Shown in pieces: positions 41,301 through 53,409 of a stretch of DNA of 64,000 nt. The translations under genes and the position numbers were made by a program. The notes beneath the pieces are model-generated. The model was not told where the DNA came from. It saw only the letters and a program-made list of their open reading frames with translations, and made no database searches. Every line of letters starts with the position of its first letter. The stretch's first letter is position 1. The stretch comes from Primulina eburnea (Eukaryota; Streptophyta; Magnoliopsida; Lamiales; Gesneriaceae), in NCBI RefSeq assembly GCF_022965805.1, contig NW_027331252.1:87955-151954 (forward strand), written 5' to 3'.

Positions 41301-41843
41301 GTTCATATTGAAGTTCACGACAAAAGGATCGAAAGAGCTAGGCAGTGACAACAGTAGCACATCCGTGGTCAACTCTGATGGCAAGATCAAATCCATGCCC
41401 ACGAGCTTGTCCACGAGCCCAATCAACTTTAGGCCATGCTCATGGACCGAAGTCCCATCTCGCATGCGTAAAGTGATGAGCTCCTTTACTGTGGCATGCC
41501 TCAAAGGTCGAGTTTGCTCACCGAAGAGCTCCTTGAGGTGCAAATGAATGTCAGCAGCATTCTTTGCATCCTCGAATCGCCTTTGCAGCTCATCGTTCAT
41601 CGAAGCCTGCATGTAACACTTGGCCTTCAAGTCATGGTCGCACCAATCCTTGTAGGTCTGCAGTTCCTCGGGACTGCAGTCAGTCGGAGCCTCATCAGGG
41701 GGCGACTCAGTCAGTGTGTATGCGATTCTCTCCGAGTTTAGGACGATCTTTAAATTTCTTAGCCAAGTGATATAGTTAGGTCCGGTTAGAACGTGTTTTT
41801 CGAGAATAACCGAAAACGGGTTGCGAATTGATGACATTGTCAT
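38337..41843 (-). CDS. K2 Gag-Pol polyprotein, Ty1/copia, 1168 aa open, one stop in RNase H
   Basis: Near-complete copia polyprotein. Gag (residues 1-280) with zinc knuckle CHHCKKPGHWRRNC near 260; protease with LDTGCGSHLC near 304; pre-integrase zinc region (HARLGHISLRRM, CESCLKGKM); integrase core from about 500 with D (DVCGPL), D (RSDRGGEY) and E (NGVSERRNRT); RT with [14 protein letters not shown] and YVDDILLIGND near 984; RNase H start (YTDSSFQSD). It ends at a TAA before the RNase H C-terminus. The domain order PR-INT-RT-RH is diagnostic of Ty1/copia. It is the only copia here with an uninterrupted integrase and could have helped K1 and K3 move. Clade not assigned. Confidence 0.95.
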   Translation of the reverse strand: MTMSSIRNPFSVILEKHVLTGPNYITWLRNLKIVLNSERIAYTLTESPPDEAPTDCSPEELQTYKDWCDHDLKAKCYMQASMNDELQRRFEDAKNAADIHLHLKELFGEQTRPLRHATVKELITLRMRDGTSVHEHGLKLIGLVDKLVGMDLILPSELTTDVLLLSLPSSFDPFVVNFNMNKLEPSLEELVNMLVTFESTIKKEKSVLYVGSSSGTMTGPHGKGKKRSFQRPKKSEPLKRQTPSPVVAAAPAKAEKTVDICHHCKKPGHWRRNCREYLAQKGSGKGMFYIEVNISINSTSWVLDTGCGSHLCNDLQVMGRSRKLREGETFLRLGNGARVAGKAVGDVYLCLNNDFNLVLRDVLFVPDLIKNIISIPMLDIDGFCCLFGKGVCNIYKNECLVGTGELENNLYTLKLKDIPLNNVQTITTTNKRKQDTLNSAQLWHARLGHISLRRMNKLVGVGMFDMSDINALTTCESCLKGKMTKIPFKGHAERAKGLLDLIHTDVCGPLSITTKHGHSYFITFTDDHSRYGYVYLMKYKSEAFERFKEFRSEVEKQLGRSIKTLRSDRGGEYLSAEFQEYLRENGILSQWTPPATPQLNGVSERRNRTLMDMVRSMMGFTELPPSFWGYALETAALLLNHVHTKAVDKTPYEIWMGKPPKYSYFRIWGCPAYVKQAVGDKLDCRSILCYFVGYPRNSAGYYFYHPQETKVFVSRHATFLEREFLLDRKGKMIELEEVRETPTVVEPTPEKPSEEIQAPRRTERVSRPPVRYGLLLEEGHDEPNLGCDPRTFKEALSDADSSKWLEAMESEMNSMHSNQVWNLVDPPEGIVPIGCKWIYKRKLGADGKVLTFKARLVAKGYTQRQGVDYEETFSPVAMFKSIRILLAIAAWYDYEIWQMDVKTAFLNGDIKEEIYMSQPEGFTSIGSEHMVCKLQRSIYGLKQASRSWNLRFDSTIKEFGFTKNPEEPCVYKKVSGSAVTFLVLYVDDILLIGNDVGMLQSTKIWLASKFSMLDLGEASFVLGIQIYRDRSKRLLGLTQSTYIDTIVKRFSMDESKKGHLPMCHGVSLSKSMSPKTDAEIAAMTRIPYASAIGSIMYGMISTRPDVAFALSVVSRYQSNPGLPHWKAVKDILKYLRRTNKLFLVYGGGELKLEGYTDSSFQSDVDDSK

Positions 41844-43650
41844 AGACTTGTACTGAAAAGTAAAACAGATAAATGTTAATGACTATTTCAAAATATTTAA
41901 TAAGATATAAAGTTTGGACTTTTACTTTATAAATAATCGCTCCCACTGTTTTGACATTTTCACTGCCCTCTAGTGAAAACGGGAAACTCCTTTCCTCAGT
42001 AGGTACGTAAGGTCCAATTAGCGAATTATGATCCCGATTATACAGCCAATCACAATTCCTAAAAGGTAGTTTCCCAATTGCATCACAATGCAACCCTTAA
42101 CGTAAACTTTTGTCTCACGTTTGATTAGGACCCATTATAGACGTCGTTCATCTTTACGTGTCAAGCCTTACCCATCGATGTTGAACCTTAATGGACGGTC
42201 GCCATGAGTTCCCTCAATTATCTGAGCCGAAGTCATGGGAGTTCCACGTAGTTCACATCACTATGTCAATGGATGTCACAGCTTTCCGGCACCCAGGGCC
42301 CCCTCAATTATCTGAGCCGAGCCCCGAGTACGGGTAGCGTTCATCATGCACCCATTGTCGATGGAAGACAAGGAAATTATAAACAAATTTATAATTCCCC
42401 TTTTCGGACTTGATATTAATTTTGAATCTTATTCAAAATGAGGGTTTTTTAATTTTGAAAGGTCTCATCATTAATTTTATTTTTAAAAGCTCGCCATGTT
42501 TGATCGTATGTTTGCCGGATTCATGCAACTTTGTTATTATAATAATAATAACGCACATACTCATTATTTATAACATATCATGCATATATTATAAATAGAA
42601 AACAATACAAGGATGATCAATCGCCCCAAGTTCTAATGGCCCGTGTGAGCTAAACACGGGCCTAGGTCCAATCCTAGGGTAAATGCACGGGATGCAATGC
42701 AACTAAATTATTACATTAGCATCCAATATTACATGTCTTCGATCTTCATAATCACCAAGGCCACCATCTTCCAATCTTGATCTTCCACTATTCTAATATT
42801 TACAATTAAATATCCATGGCACATAGGGATACATCTCATGGGGGTGGGAACGGGCCATAAACTAAGCCCACTTTAAATTGATAATTATTACAATCATACA
42901 ACACAAATATCCTAGCATACACCTAGAAAATTGGGCTTGGGCTTTTGATCATCCTTCATGCACAATATCACATATCATACACCATCAATTAATTATCACT
43001 ATAATTAATTGATCAAATATTATATATCTTGATCCAATCACTAACCGCCACAATTATAAATTAAATTAACAAAGTATACAAACACCTTTGTCTACTTTCA
43101 AATTAATTTATTTATAATCGATTTTCTTGTAAATCACAATTTACTATAAATAATCAAAGTCCTACTTCAATTATTTATTTTATGAGAAAATATGTGCAAC
43201 AATTGTAAATTTAAACTTAAGGACCCAAAATTCATTTTTCACCAAAAATACTTTGGCCCATTTAAATTTCACAAAATATGTTGGTCATCCAATGGCCCAA
43301 CATCTCAAGGCCCAAGACACTAAGATTATCCAAAACACTTTTGGAAACCCTAGCCGTCATCGCCGTCGCCGGAGCTCCGTCGCCGGATTCCGGCAACAAA
43401 AATTTTTTTTTTTTTATTTTAAAAAACTGCATTTCGAGGGCTGCCCCTCGGCTGCCCGAAATTTTCGGGCAGCCCCCTCGGGCAGCCCCTCGGCTGCCCG
43501 AAAAAAATGTTTTTTTTTTTTTTGTTTTGCATCAAAATTTCGGCCTTGATGTTTTTATTGCACAAAAAATCTCAAACGGTTAGAAATCGATCTCAACATA
43601 ATATTATGCAAATATTACACAAAAAACGTAACCATAGCTCGAATACCACT
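41844..43650 (-). other. K2 leader with degenerate PBS
   Basis: Non-coding leader equivalent to 29664-31480, read on the minus strand. The PBS complement reads gctcgaataccact (43637-43650), two changes from the K3 copy (gctctgataccact). GGGCAGCC/GGCTGCCC palindromes lie at about 43435-43505. The acceptor-like cttttcag ends at 41853 and a donor-like GATAG|GTAA lies at 43794/43793. Confidence 0.75.
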
Positions 43651-45722
43651 TGAAAGCGGACCGGTTACGGTGGCCGGAAACGCAACGGAAGTCAAAAATT
43701 TTATTTTCTAGCTCATATTTTCGGCCACCTAGATTTCTTTGTGTAATATTTACAAAATCAAAAACATCAAACATAGGATGTTTAGAGATTTACCTATCAA
43801 CCCCTTGAGGTTGATGTGTGGCTCCAACTAAAGTGTAAACACTTTAGCTCTTGAAGGTTGGCAATCTACAAGCTCTTCCTCCAACTCCAAAAATTGAGCC
43901 CACCACAAGCAATGTAAATCCCTTCTTACTTTGCACTAGAAAAGCAAGAAGATTTTTCAATGAGAGGACTTTTATTCTCCAAGACTTGAAGAACAAAACA
44001 AGAAAAATTTTGAGAGAATTTTTGGGAGAGGAATTCGGCCAAGGAGAGATGCAAGAATGAGGGAGTGAAGTCTAGACTTGGGTGTGGGAAAAGTGGAAAA
44101 AATTGTTCCCCATGCCATGCATTATTTTATTAAAAAGTATTCAAAGTCTCTTCAACTCCCAAGCATGCAAACCCTAGCATGTCTCACATATATTATATGG
44201 TTTCTAACACATTAAAAACCATGGACTAAATTTTAATTATCTCAAACACATTTGAGATTAATTAAATACTACTTGAATTTATTCAAGTCCCACTAGTTAA
44301 ATATTTATTTTAATTGAGCTCTACTAGACTCAATATTATTAATTCAACACTTGAATTATTTTTAATTATTTGGACTCTACTAGGTCCACTAGTGTTTAAT
44401 TAATTCAACACTTGAATTAATTTAATTTAGTCCCCAATAATGTTTATGAAAATCACAATTTTCGACTACATTATTTGCTTGGCCAAATTTTAATCTTAGG
44501 AACACTTCCATAAATTAAAATTTATATTTCTCTCTTAGAAGTCATACTTCTATTTTTCTTAACGCTTATGAACACATTTATAAGCTGTTCAACACATTGA
44601 ACTATTTTATTTCTCATCGGGATTTACAAAGCCAGTACTTGTGTGGCCCTCAATGGTTCATTGATACAACTAGCCGTGGGTTCACATCTCTATGTGATTC
44701 GGACTAAACATGTCCTTATTCGAGCATACCCCAATTGCTCCATTCTTATTTATCAACTCCTTTATAGTAAGAACGTCAGAACTCAAGTCTGATAGTACCC
44801 AACCAATCACGTTAAACGCCTAGCAGCATCGCTTACGTGATTCCCTAGGTATCACATGATAGTGCCTGCAAGAACCATTCAATTATGGTTAGCGTACAGT
44901 ACGGTCCCTTCAACTCATATATCCCGACCGATTCGACAACTATTGGTTTATCGAGAGTTGTCAATGAATCGATACTATGTGTCATGTCGTGGTTGCATCG
45001 ATGGTGTAATCTATGAAACCCCTTTCATAATTACCACCATACTCTGATCAGAGATTTCAACCCACACATACATGAAAAACACATAGGATATCCATACCCG
45101 TAGGTAAGCGGTGAATCCCCGACTACAATGCATCGACTCCTATATGTTTCGCCGTAACACCCAACCTTGCCACCTAATGACCCCATAAGAGTCGGTAAAC
45201 AAGTCAAAGTGAAACGCTAGCACATAGAGTCTCAATGTTGTCCCGGGTCATAAGGACTAATTCTGTACAACCATAAACCAGGACTATTCCACTCGATAAG
45301 TGAGAACCACTTGGAAAGTCTTTTTATGGAGGGTTGTTCAGTGCACTCTACAAGGAGCACCTATCTGCATGTTCGGACATCACAATGTCCCCTACCAATG
45401 AAACATGGTACTCACATCGCAGATACTAGTCTCTAACTCGAGCGGCCTTTATCCTTCTTAGTGGCGGCTGAATCGACTAGGAACGGTTTAGAATATACAG
45501 TATTACAAATATGAGTTTCATGATACTCATCATATGAGCATCTCATATTCTTTCTACTATTTGTATATTCAAGGGCTTTATCTATGCAGCTAGCATGGGT
45601 ATAAAGATAAAGATGCGCCAAATTAATAAATTCAAATATTATTAAAATAAAGATCGTTTATACAAAGAGTTTCATTGTGAACAGTCGGCCAACACTTGGC
45701 TCGACGTGCACCTACTCTAACA
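43651..45722 (-). mobile_element. K2 5' LTR (2072 bp)
   Basis: On the plus strand it begins tgaaagcggaccgg and ends cctactctaaca. It is more diverged than the K1 and K3 LTRs and has one copy of the palindrome cassette (about 44535-44600). The right flank gtgat should be the TSD; the left copy is lost in the gap. Confidence 0.92.
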
Positions 45723-45891
45723 GTGATGTGCTAGCATGATTTAATGCTTTCCTTATTGTGTGCGTGTTATTTGATCGATTATAACATGTGATAAACTGAA
45801 TCGGAACCGATTCTAGATCAAAGGTAACTGACTAGAGGAGGGCTGAGACAGTTGTATATCTTGTGTACTAATCAGTTGGATTATTAGATAC
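45723..45891 (+). other. Element B leader, distal part
   Basis: Sequence between the K2 insertion point and the B gag ATG, alignable in patches with the A leader (gctagcatg; ggaaccgattctagatca against ggatctgaattgattctcgatca). The PBS and 5' LTR of B must lie to the left, in or beyond the gap. Confidence 0.75.
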
Positions 45892-46195
45892 ATGCCTCCT
45901 AGAAGAGCAGCCGTACCTCTACGACCCACAGCACCAGAACAGGGGAGCACATCCGGAGATCCTATGGATGTTACGGCGACCCCTATGGAGATGTTGCTGA
46001 AGCGATTCCAATCCTTTCGACCTCATTCATTAAAAGGTACCGAGAATGCCATCGAGTGCGAAAGTTGGCTTGAGGACATTGAAATGTTATTCGACTCTTT
46101 GGAGTACAGTGACGAGAAGAGAATAAAGCTCATTGGCCATCAACTGCAAGACATAGCCAAGAACTGGTGGTTGAACATGAGAAGAGCACTAGAGC
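45892..46195 (+). pseudogene. Element B Gag, N-terminal exon-like part (split by K3)
   Basis: MPPRRAAVPLRP start, then the capsid domain up to WWLNMRRALE. The copia K3 entered at TSD agagc (46191-46195); the Gag continues at 55557. Without K3 the segment reads as in the A Gag. Confidence 0.92.
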
Positions 46196-48341
46196 TGAAA
46201 GCGGACCGGTTACGGTGGCCGGAAAACGCAACGGAAGCAAAAAATCGAAATTTTGAGGGAATAATTTCGGCCACCCCTAGGACTTGTGCAATATTTACAA
46301 AAACAAAAACACCATACATAGGATGTTTAGAATGTTTTACCTATCAATCTTTAAAGGATTGATTGTGGCTCCAACTTTGTTATCAAATAACAAAGCTCTT
46401 GAATGGAAGAAACTATCTACAAGCCTCCAAGCCTCCTTCTTTCCTTCAAAATCAAGCCCACCACTAACTAGCTAGAACCCCTCATAATTTGCACTAGGAA
46501 ATTAAGAGGATTTTTCATAGAGAAGAATTTTGTTTCTCCAACATTTGAAGAACAAAACAAGAAAAAATATGGAGAGAATATGGTGGAGAATTTCGGCCAT
46601 CTCTATGCTAGAATGAGGGAGGATGAGTTGTCTTGGGGTTGCAAAAAGTTGATCCAAAAAAGTTGCATGCCAACCATTATTTTAATAAAAAGTAATCTCC
46701 AACCCTTCACCTCCCATGCATGCATATAATATAGTTTTTAATCAAATTAAAAACTTTGGACTAAATTTAATTATCTCAAACATATTTGAGACAAATTAAA
46801 TATTACTTGAATTTACTCAAGTCCCACTAGTTTAAATAATTATTTTAATTGAGCTCTACAAGACTCAATATTATTTAATTAATCCAACACTTGAATTAAT
46901 TTAATTATTTGGACTCTACTAGGTCCACTAGTGTCTAATTAATTCAACACTTGAATTAATTTAATTTAGTCCATAATAATGTTTATGAAAATCACAATTT
47001 TCAAATACATTATTCACTTGGCCAAATTTTAATTTTAGGAACACTTCCATAAATCAAAATTTACATTTCTCTCATAGAAGTCATACTTCTATTTTTCCTT
47101 ACACTTATAAACTCATTTATAAGTCGTTCAACACATTGAACTATTTTCTCCTTTATAGAAGTCATACTTCTAATTTTCTTTACGCTTATAAACTCCTTTA
47201 TAAGCCGTTCAACACATTGAACTATTTTACTTCTCAACGGGATCTAGAAAGCTAGCACTTGTGTGGCCCTCAATGGTTCATTGATACAACTAGCCGTGGG
47301 TTCACATCTCCATGTGATTCGGACTAAACATGTCCTTATTCGAGCATACCCCAATTGCTCCATTCTTACTTATCAACTCCTTGATAGTAAGAACGTCAGA
47401 ACTCAAGTCTGATAGTACCCAACCAATCACGTTAAACGCCTAGCAGCATCGCTTACGTGATTCCCTAGGTATCACATGATAGTGCCTGCAAGAACCATTC
47501 AATTATGGTTAGCGTACAGTACGGTCCCTTCAACTCATATATCCCGATCGATTCGACAACCATTGGTATATCGAGAGTTGTCAATGAATCGATACTATGT
47601 GTCATGTCGTAGTTGCATCGATGGTGTAATCTATGAAACACCTTTCATAATTACAACCATACTCTGGCCAGAGATTTCGATCTACATACACATGATAACA
47701 CATAGGATATCCATACCCGAAGGTAAGCGGTGAATCCCCGACTACAATGCATCGACTCCTATGTGTTTCGACAGAACACCCAACCTTGCCACCTGATGAC
47801 CCCATGAGAGTCGGTAAACAAGTCAAAGTGTAATTCTAGCACATAGAGTCTCAATGTTGTCCCGGGTCATAAGGACTAATTCTGTACAACCATAAACCAG
47901 GACTTTTCCACTCGATAAGTGAGAACCACTTGGAAAGTCCTTTTATGGAGGGTTGTTCAGTGCACTCTACAAGGAGCACCTATCTGCATGTTCGGACATC
48001 ACAATGTCCCCTACCAATGAAACATGGTACTCACATCGCAGATACTAGTCTCTAACTCGAGCGGCCTATATCCTTCTTAGTGGCGGCTGAATCGACTAGG
48101 AACCGTTTAGAATATACAGTATTACAAATATGAGTTTCATGATACTCATCATATGAGCATCTCATATTCTTTCTACTATTCGTATATTCAAGGGCTTTAT
48201 CTATGCAGCTAGCATGGGTATACAGATAAAGATTTGCCAAAATAATAATTTCAAATATTATTAAAATAAAGACTGCTTATACATAGAGTTTCATTGTGAA
48301 CACTCGGCCAACACTTGGCTCGACGGGCACCTACTCTAACA
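46196..48341 (-). mobile_element. K3 3' LTR (2146 bp)
   Basis: tgaaagcggaccgg to cctactctaaca on the plus strand, next to the polypurine complement atctcccacttgcact at 48342. Two copies of the palindrome cassette lie at about 47080-47225. Confidence 0.95.
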
Positions 48342-50726
48342 ATCTCCCACTTGCACTAGAGCCAACTACCCATATGTTCAAAACCCATTGATTCGCGATG
48401 CTTGTTGAACAATGGTCCAGGTAAAGGCTTAGCTAGTGGATCAACAACATAATCTGCGGAGCCGACTTTGTCAATAGACACTACTCTTCATTCCACAATC
48501 TCTCCGAGGATGTGGTACTTTCTCAATACGAGTTTGGATTTCTGATGAGACCTTGTCTCCTTTGCTTGAGCTAAAGCTCCCGTGTTGTCACACAACACCG
48601 GGACAGGAGCAACTTCATTAGGAATGACGTCCAACATTTAGACGAAATTCCTTATCCAAACAGCCTCTCTTGCTGCATCTGATGCAGCAATGTATTCGGC
48701 CTCTGTGCTGGAATCCGCAATATTGTCTTGCTTGGAACTCTTCCAAGAGACAGCAGCACCATTGAGCATGAATACAAACCTAGAGGTTTACTTCGATTCA
48801 TCGATATCGCTTTGGAAGCTAGAGTCGGTATAGCCTTCCAATTTCAGTTCTCTACCCCCATAGACCAAGAACAACTTATTGGTCCTTCTCAACAACTTGA
48901 GGATGTCTTTCACAGCTTTCAGGTGTGGAAGACCAGGGTTCGATTGATATCCTTTCACTACACATAGTGCAAACGCCACGTCAGAACGTGTAGATATCAT
49001 CCCATACATGACATTACCAATTTCCGAAGTATACGGAATGCGTGTCATCGCCACTATCTCTGCATCTGTCTTGGGAGACAGACTTGGATATGGACACGCC
49101 ATGACACACAGGTAGACGTCCTCTCACGGACTCATCCATCGAGAACCGCTTCACGATGGTATCATGTATGTGGACTGGGTGAGACCAAGCCATCTTTTCG
49201 ATCTATCTCAATAGATCTGTATCCCAATACAAAAGATGCTTCACCCAAGTCCTACATCGAGAACTCACTCGCTAATCATATCTTAGTTGATTGCAACATT
49301 CCTACATCATTCCCAATGAGTAGAATGTCATCAACATAAAATACCGGGAATGTCACAACACTCCCACTGACCTTCTTATACACACAGGGTCCCTCATGAT
49401 TCTTAGTAAATCAAACTCTTTGATTGTACTGTCGAATCTGAGGTTCCAACTCCTAGATGCCTGCTTTAGATCATAAATAGATCTCTGAAGTTTGCATACC
49501 ATATGCTCACTTCCGATAGATGTAAACCCTTCAGGTTAAGACATGTAAATAACTTTCTTAAAATCCCCATTTAAGAAAGTTTGTCTTGACATCCATCTGC
49601 CATATCTCATAGTCATACTATGCAGGTATGGCTAATAAAATCCTTATGGACTTGAGCATTGCGATTGGGAAAAGGTTTCTTCAAAGTCAACTCCTTGTCT
49701 TTGAGTGTAACCTTTTGCCACCAATCGCGCCTTGAAGGTCAACACCTTCCCATCCTCCCCAAGTCCCTGTGGGAACAGTTCCCACAGGTGGATCCACAAG
49801 ATCCTACACTTGGTTCGAATGCATGGAATTCAACTCAGATTCCATTTCTTCAAGTCACTTGGATGAATTGGCATCAGATAACGCTTCCTTGAAGGTCCTT
49901 GGATCACATCCATGGTTAGGCTCATCATGGCCTTCTTCAAGAAGCTGACCATACCTCATAGGTGGTCTCGAGACTTTCTCGTATCTGCTAGGAGCTTGTA
50001 TCTCCTCTCTTGGCTCATCGGGTGTGGGTTCTATAATTGTGGGTTTCTCTCGAACCTCTTCGAGTTCTATCATCTGCCTTTTTCTATCCAATAGAAAATC
50101 CCTTTCCTAAAAGGTTGCATTCCTAGAAACAAACACTTTTGTTTCTTGGGGATGATAGAAATGATATCCAACTTAATTCCTTGGATATCCCACAAAGTAA
50201 CATAAAATGGACCAACAATCCAATTTATCTCCCACTTACCTGCTTCACATAAGCAGGGCTCCCCATATTCTAAGATAAGAATATTTGGGAGGCTTACCCA
50301 TCCATATCTCATATGGTATCTGCCTTTGAATGGACATTTAGTAGAATATCTTTTACTTTTAAGTTATAGAGATCGTTTTCAAGTTCTCAAGTACCAATTA
50401 AACATTCATTCTTGTAAATGTTGCAAACACCTTTGCTAAATAAACAAGAATATCCATCTTTATCACAATAGAAATGGAAATAATGTTTTTCATCAAAAAG
50501 GTACAAACAAACATCTCTAAATTAACTTAAAACTATTGTTCAACAATAAGTAAACATCTCTTAAGGTCTTGGCAGCAACTCTTGCTCCATTGCCCATCCT
50601 CAAGAAGGTCACACCTTCCTTAAGCTTCCTACTTCTTCCCATCACCTGTAACCCATTACAGAGATGTGAGTCACAACCGGTATCTAATACCCAAGAAGTA
50701 GAGTTAATTAAAATGTTTACTTAAAT
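48342..50726 (-). pseudogene. K3 pol remnant with the K1-type integrase deletion
   Basis: Minus-strand protease, RT and RNase H pieces with the same lesions as K1: TAA after GNGMF, deletion from the pre-integrase region to PYEIW (junction near 50335), and TAG for a tryptophan near 49620. It also has the RNase H TAA (near 48788) shared with K2 but not with K1. RT pieces include [18 protein letters not shown] (about 49480-49530) and RTNKLFLVYGGRELKLEGYT (about 48830-48890). Confidence 0.88.
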
Positions 50727-51587
50727 TTAGAACATACCGTTTCCAGAACACTTCTGGGACAGATATTCCTTGCAATTTCGCTTCCAATGTCCAGGCTTCT
50801 TGCAGTGATGACAAACATCACCAGTCTTGTCAGCCTTAACTGGTCTGGCTGCCACAACGGGATTCGGAGATTGCCTCAACAAGGGCACGTTCTTCTTGGG
50901 ACTTTGGAAAGAACTCTTCTTTCCCTTCCCATGTGGATCAATCTTCGTACCAGATGAAGAATCCACATAAAGAACCAACTTCTCTTTCTTGATGGTGGAT
51001 TCAAACGTAACAAGCATGTTTACCAACTCCTCAAGGGTCGGTTCCATCTTGTTCATGTTGAAGTTCACCACAAAAGGATCAAATGAGCTAGGCAGCGATA
51101 ACAGCAACACGTCCGTGGTCAACTCCGAAGGCAAGATCAAATCCATGCCAACGAGCTTGTCCACGAGCCCGATCACCTTTAGGCCATGCTCATGGACCGA
51201 GGCCCCATCTCGCATGCGCAAAGTGATCAGCTCCTTGACGGTAGCATGCCTTAGAGGTCGTGTTTGCTCACCAAAGAGCTCTTTGAGATGCAAATGAATG
51301 TCAGCAGCACTCTTTGCACCCTCAAAACGCCTCTGTAGCTCATCGTTCATAGAAGTCAGCATATAACACCTAGCTATCAAGTCATGGTCACACCATTCCT
51401 CGTAAGCCTGCAATTCCTCAGGAGTACAGTCAGTCGGAGCCTCAACAGGGGGCGACTGAGTCAGTGTATATGTTACCCTTTCCGAATTTAAGACTATTTT
51501 CAAATTTCTTAGCCAAGTGAGGTAATTAGGTCCAGTTAATATGTGTTTGTCGAGTATTATAGATATCGAATTGCGCATCGAAGACAT
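50727..51587 (-). CDS. K3 Gag (Ty1/copia type), intact, 286 aa
   Basis: Starts MSSMRNSISIILDKH and is nearly identical to the K1 Gag. Copia Gag N-domain, UBN2-type middle and the zinc knuckle CHHCKKPGHWKRNC. Most differences from K1 are single residues (for example K for R in the knuckle). It ends at the same TAA as K1. The open frame in two separate copies with ruined pol points to retention of Gag during spread of this subfamily. Confidence 0.93.
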   Translation of the reverse strand: MSSMRNSISIILDKHILTGPNYLTWLRNLKIVLNSERVTYTLTQSPPVEAPTDCTPEELQAYEEWCDHDLIARCYMLTSMNDELQRRFEGAKSAADIHLHLKELFGEQTRPLRHATVKELITLRMRDGASVHEHGLKVIGLVDKLVGMDLILPSELTTDVLLLSLPSSFDPFVVNFNMNKMEPTLEELVNMLVTFESTIKKEKLVLYVDSSSGTKIDPHGKGKKSSFQSPKKNVPLLRQSPNPVVAARPVKADKTGDVCHHCKKPGHWKRNCKEYLSQKCSGNGMF

Positions 51588-53409
51588 TGTTGATTTGTAC
51601 TGAAAAGTAAAAACAGATAAATGTTGATGACTATTTAAAATATTTGGTAAGATATAAAGTATGGACTTTAACTTTATAAATTTTTACTCCCACTGTTTTG
51701 ACATCTTTCACTACCCTCTAGTGAAAACGGGAAACTCTTTCCTCAGTAGGTACGTAAGGTCCAATTAGCGAATTGTGATCCCGAATAATATCGGCCATCA
51801 CAATTCCTAAAAGGTAGTTTCCAATTGCATCGCCATGCAACCCTCTACGTATACTTTTGTCTCACGTTTGATTAGGACCCAATAATATGACGTCGTTCAT
51901 CTTTACGTGTCAAGCCTAACCCATCGATATTGAACCTTAATGGACGGTCGCCATGAGTTCCCTCAATAATATGAGCCGAAATCATGGGAGTTCCACGTAG
52001 TTCACATCACTATGTCAATGGATGTCACAGCTTTCCGGCACCCAGGGCCCCCTCAATAATATGAGCCGAGCCCCGAGTACGGGTAGCGTTCATCATGCAC
52101 CCATTGTCGATGGAAGACAAGGAAATTATAAACAAATTTATAATTCCCCTTTTCGGGCTTGATATTAATTTTGAATCTTATTCAAAATGAGGGTTTTTAA
52201 TTTTGAAAGGTCTCATCATTAATTTTATTTTAAAAGCTCGCCATGTTTGATCGTATGTTTGCCGGATTCATGCAACTTTGTTATTATAATAATAATAACG
52301 CACATACTCATTATTTATAACATATCATGCATATATTATAAATAGAAAACAGTACAAGGATGATCAATTGCCCCAACACTAATGGCCCGTGTGAGCCAAA
52401 CACGGGCCTAGGTCCAATCCTAGGGTAAATGCACGGGATGCAATGCAACTAAATTATTACATTAGCATCCAATATTACATGTCTTCGATCTTCATAATCA
52501 CCAAGGCCACCATCTTCCAATCTTGATCTTCACCTATTCTAATATTTACAATTAAATATCCATGGCACATAGGGATACATCTCATGGGGGGTGGGAACGG
52601 GCCATAAACCAAGCCCACTTTAAATTGATAATTATTACAATCATACAACACAAATATCCTAGCATACACCTAGCAAATTGGGCTTGGGCTTTTGATCATC
52701 CTTCATGCATAATATCACATATCATACACCATCAATTAATTATCACTATAATTAATTGATCCAATATTATATATCTTGATCCAATCACTAACCGCCACAA
52801 TTATAAATTAAATTAACAAAGTATACAAACACCTTTGTCTACTTTCAAATTAATTTATTTATAATCGAATTTCTTGTAAATCACAATTTACTATAAATAA
52901 TTAAAGTCCAACTTCAATTATTTATTTTATGAGAAAACATGTGCAACAATTGTAAATTTAAACTTAAGGGCCCAAAAACCATTTTTCACCAAAAATACTT
53001 TGGCCCATTTAAATTTCACAAATTATGTTGTCCATCCAATGGCCCAACATCTCAAGGCCCATGACACTTGGATTAACCAAAACACTTTTGGAAACCCTAG
53101 CCGTCATCGCCGTCGCCGGAGCTCCGTCGCCGGATTCCGGCCACAACAAAAATTTTTTTTTTTTTTATTTTAAAACTGTATTTCGGGCAGCCCCTTGGGC
53201 TGCCCCTCGGCTGCCCAAAATTTTCGGGCAGCCCCTTTCGGGCAGCCCCTCGGCTGCCCGGAAAACATTTTTTTTTTTTTGTTTTGCTAAAAAATTTTCG
53301 GCCCCTATGAAATTTTTGCACAAAAAAATCTCAAACGGTTAGAAATCGATCTCAACATAATATTATGCAAATATTACACAAAATCCGTAACCTAAGCTCT
53401 GATACCACT
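51588..53409 (-). other. K3 leader: PBS, palindromes, acceptor-like site
   Basis: The PBS complement gctctgataccact is at 53396-53409. GGGCAGCC palindromes lie at 53175-53262. The acceptor-like cttttcag ends at 51600 (minus) and a donor-like GATAG|GTAA lies at 53555/53554. Repeated caataatatgagccga-like blocks lie near 51964-52075. No gene seen. Confidence 0.75.
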
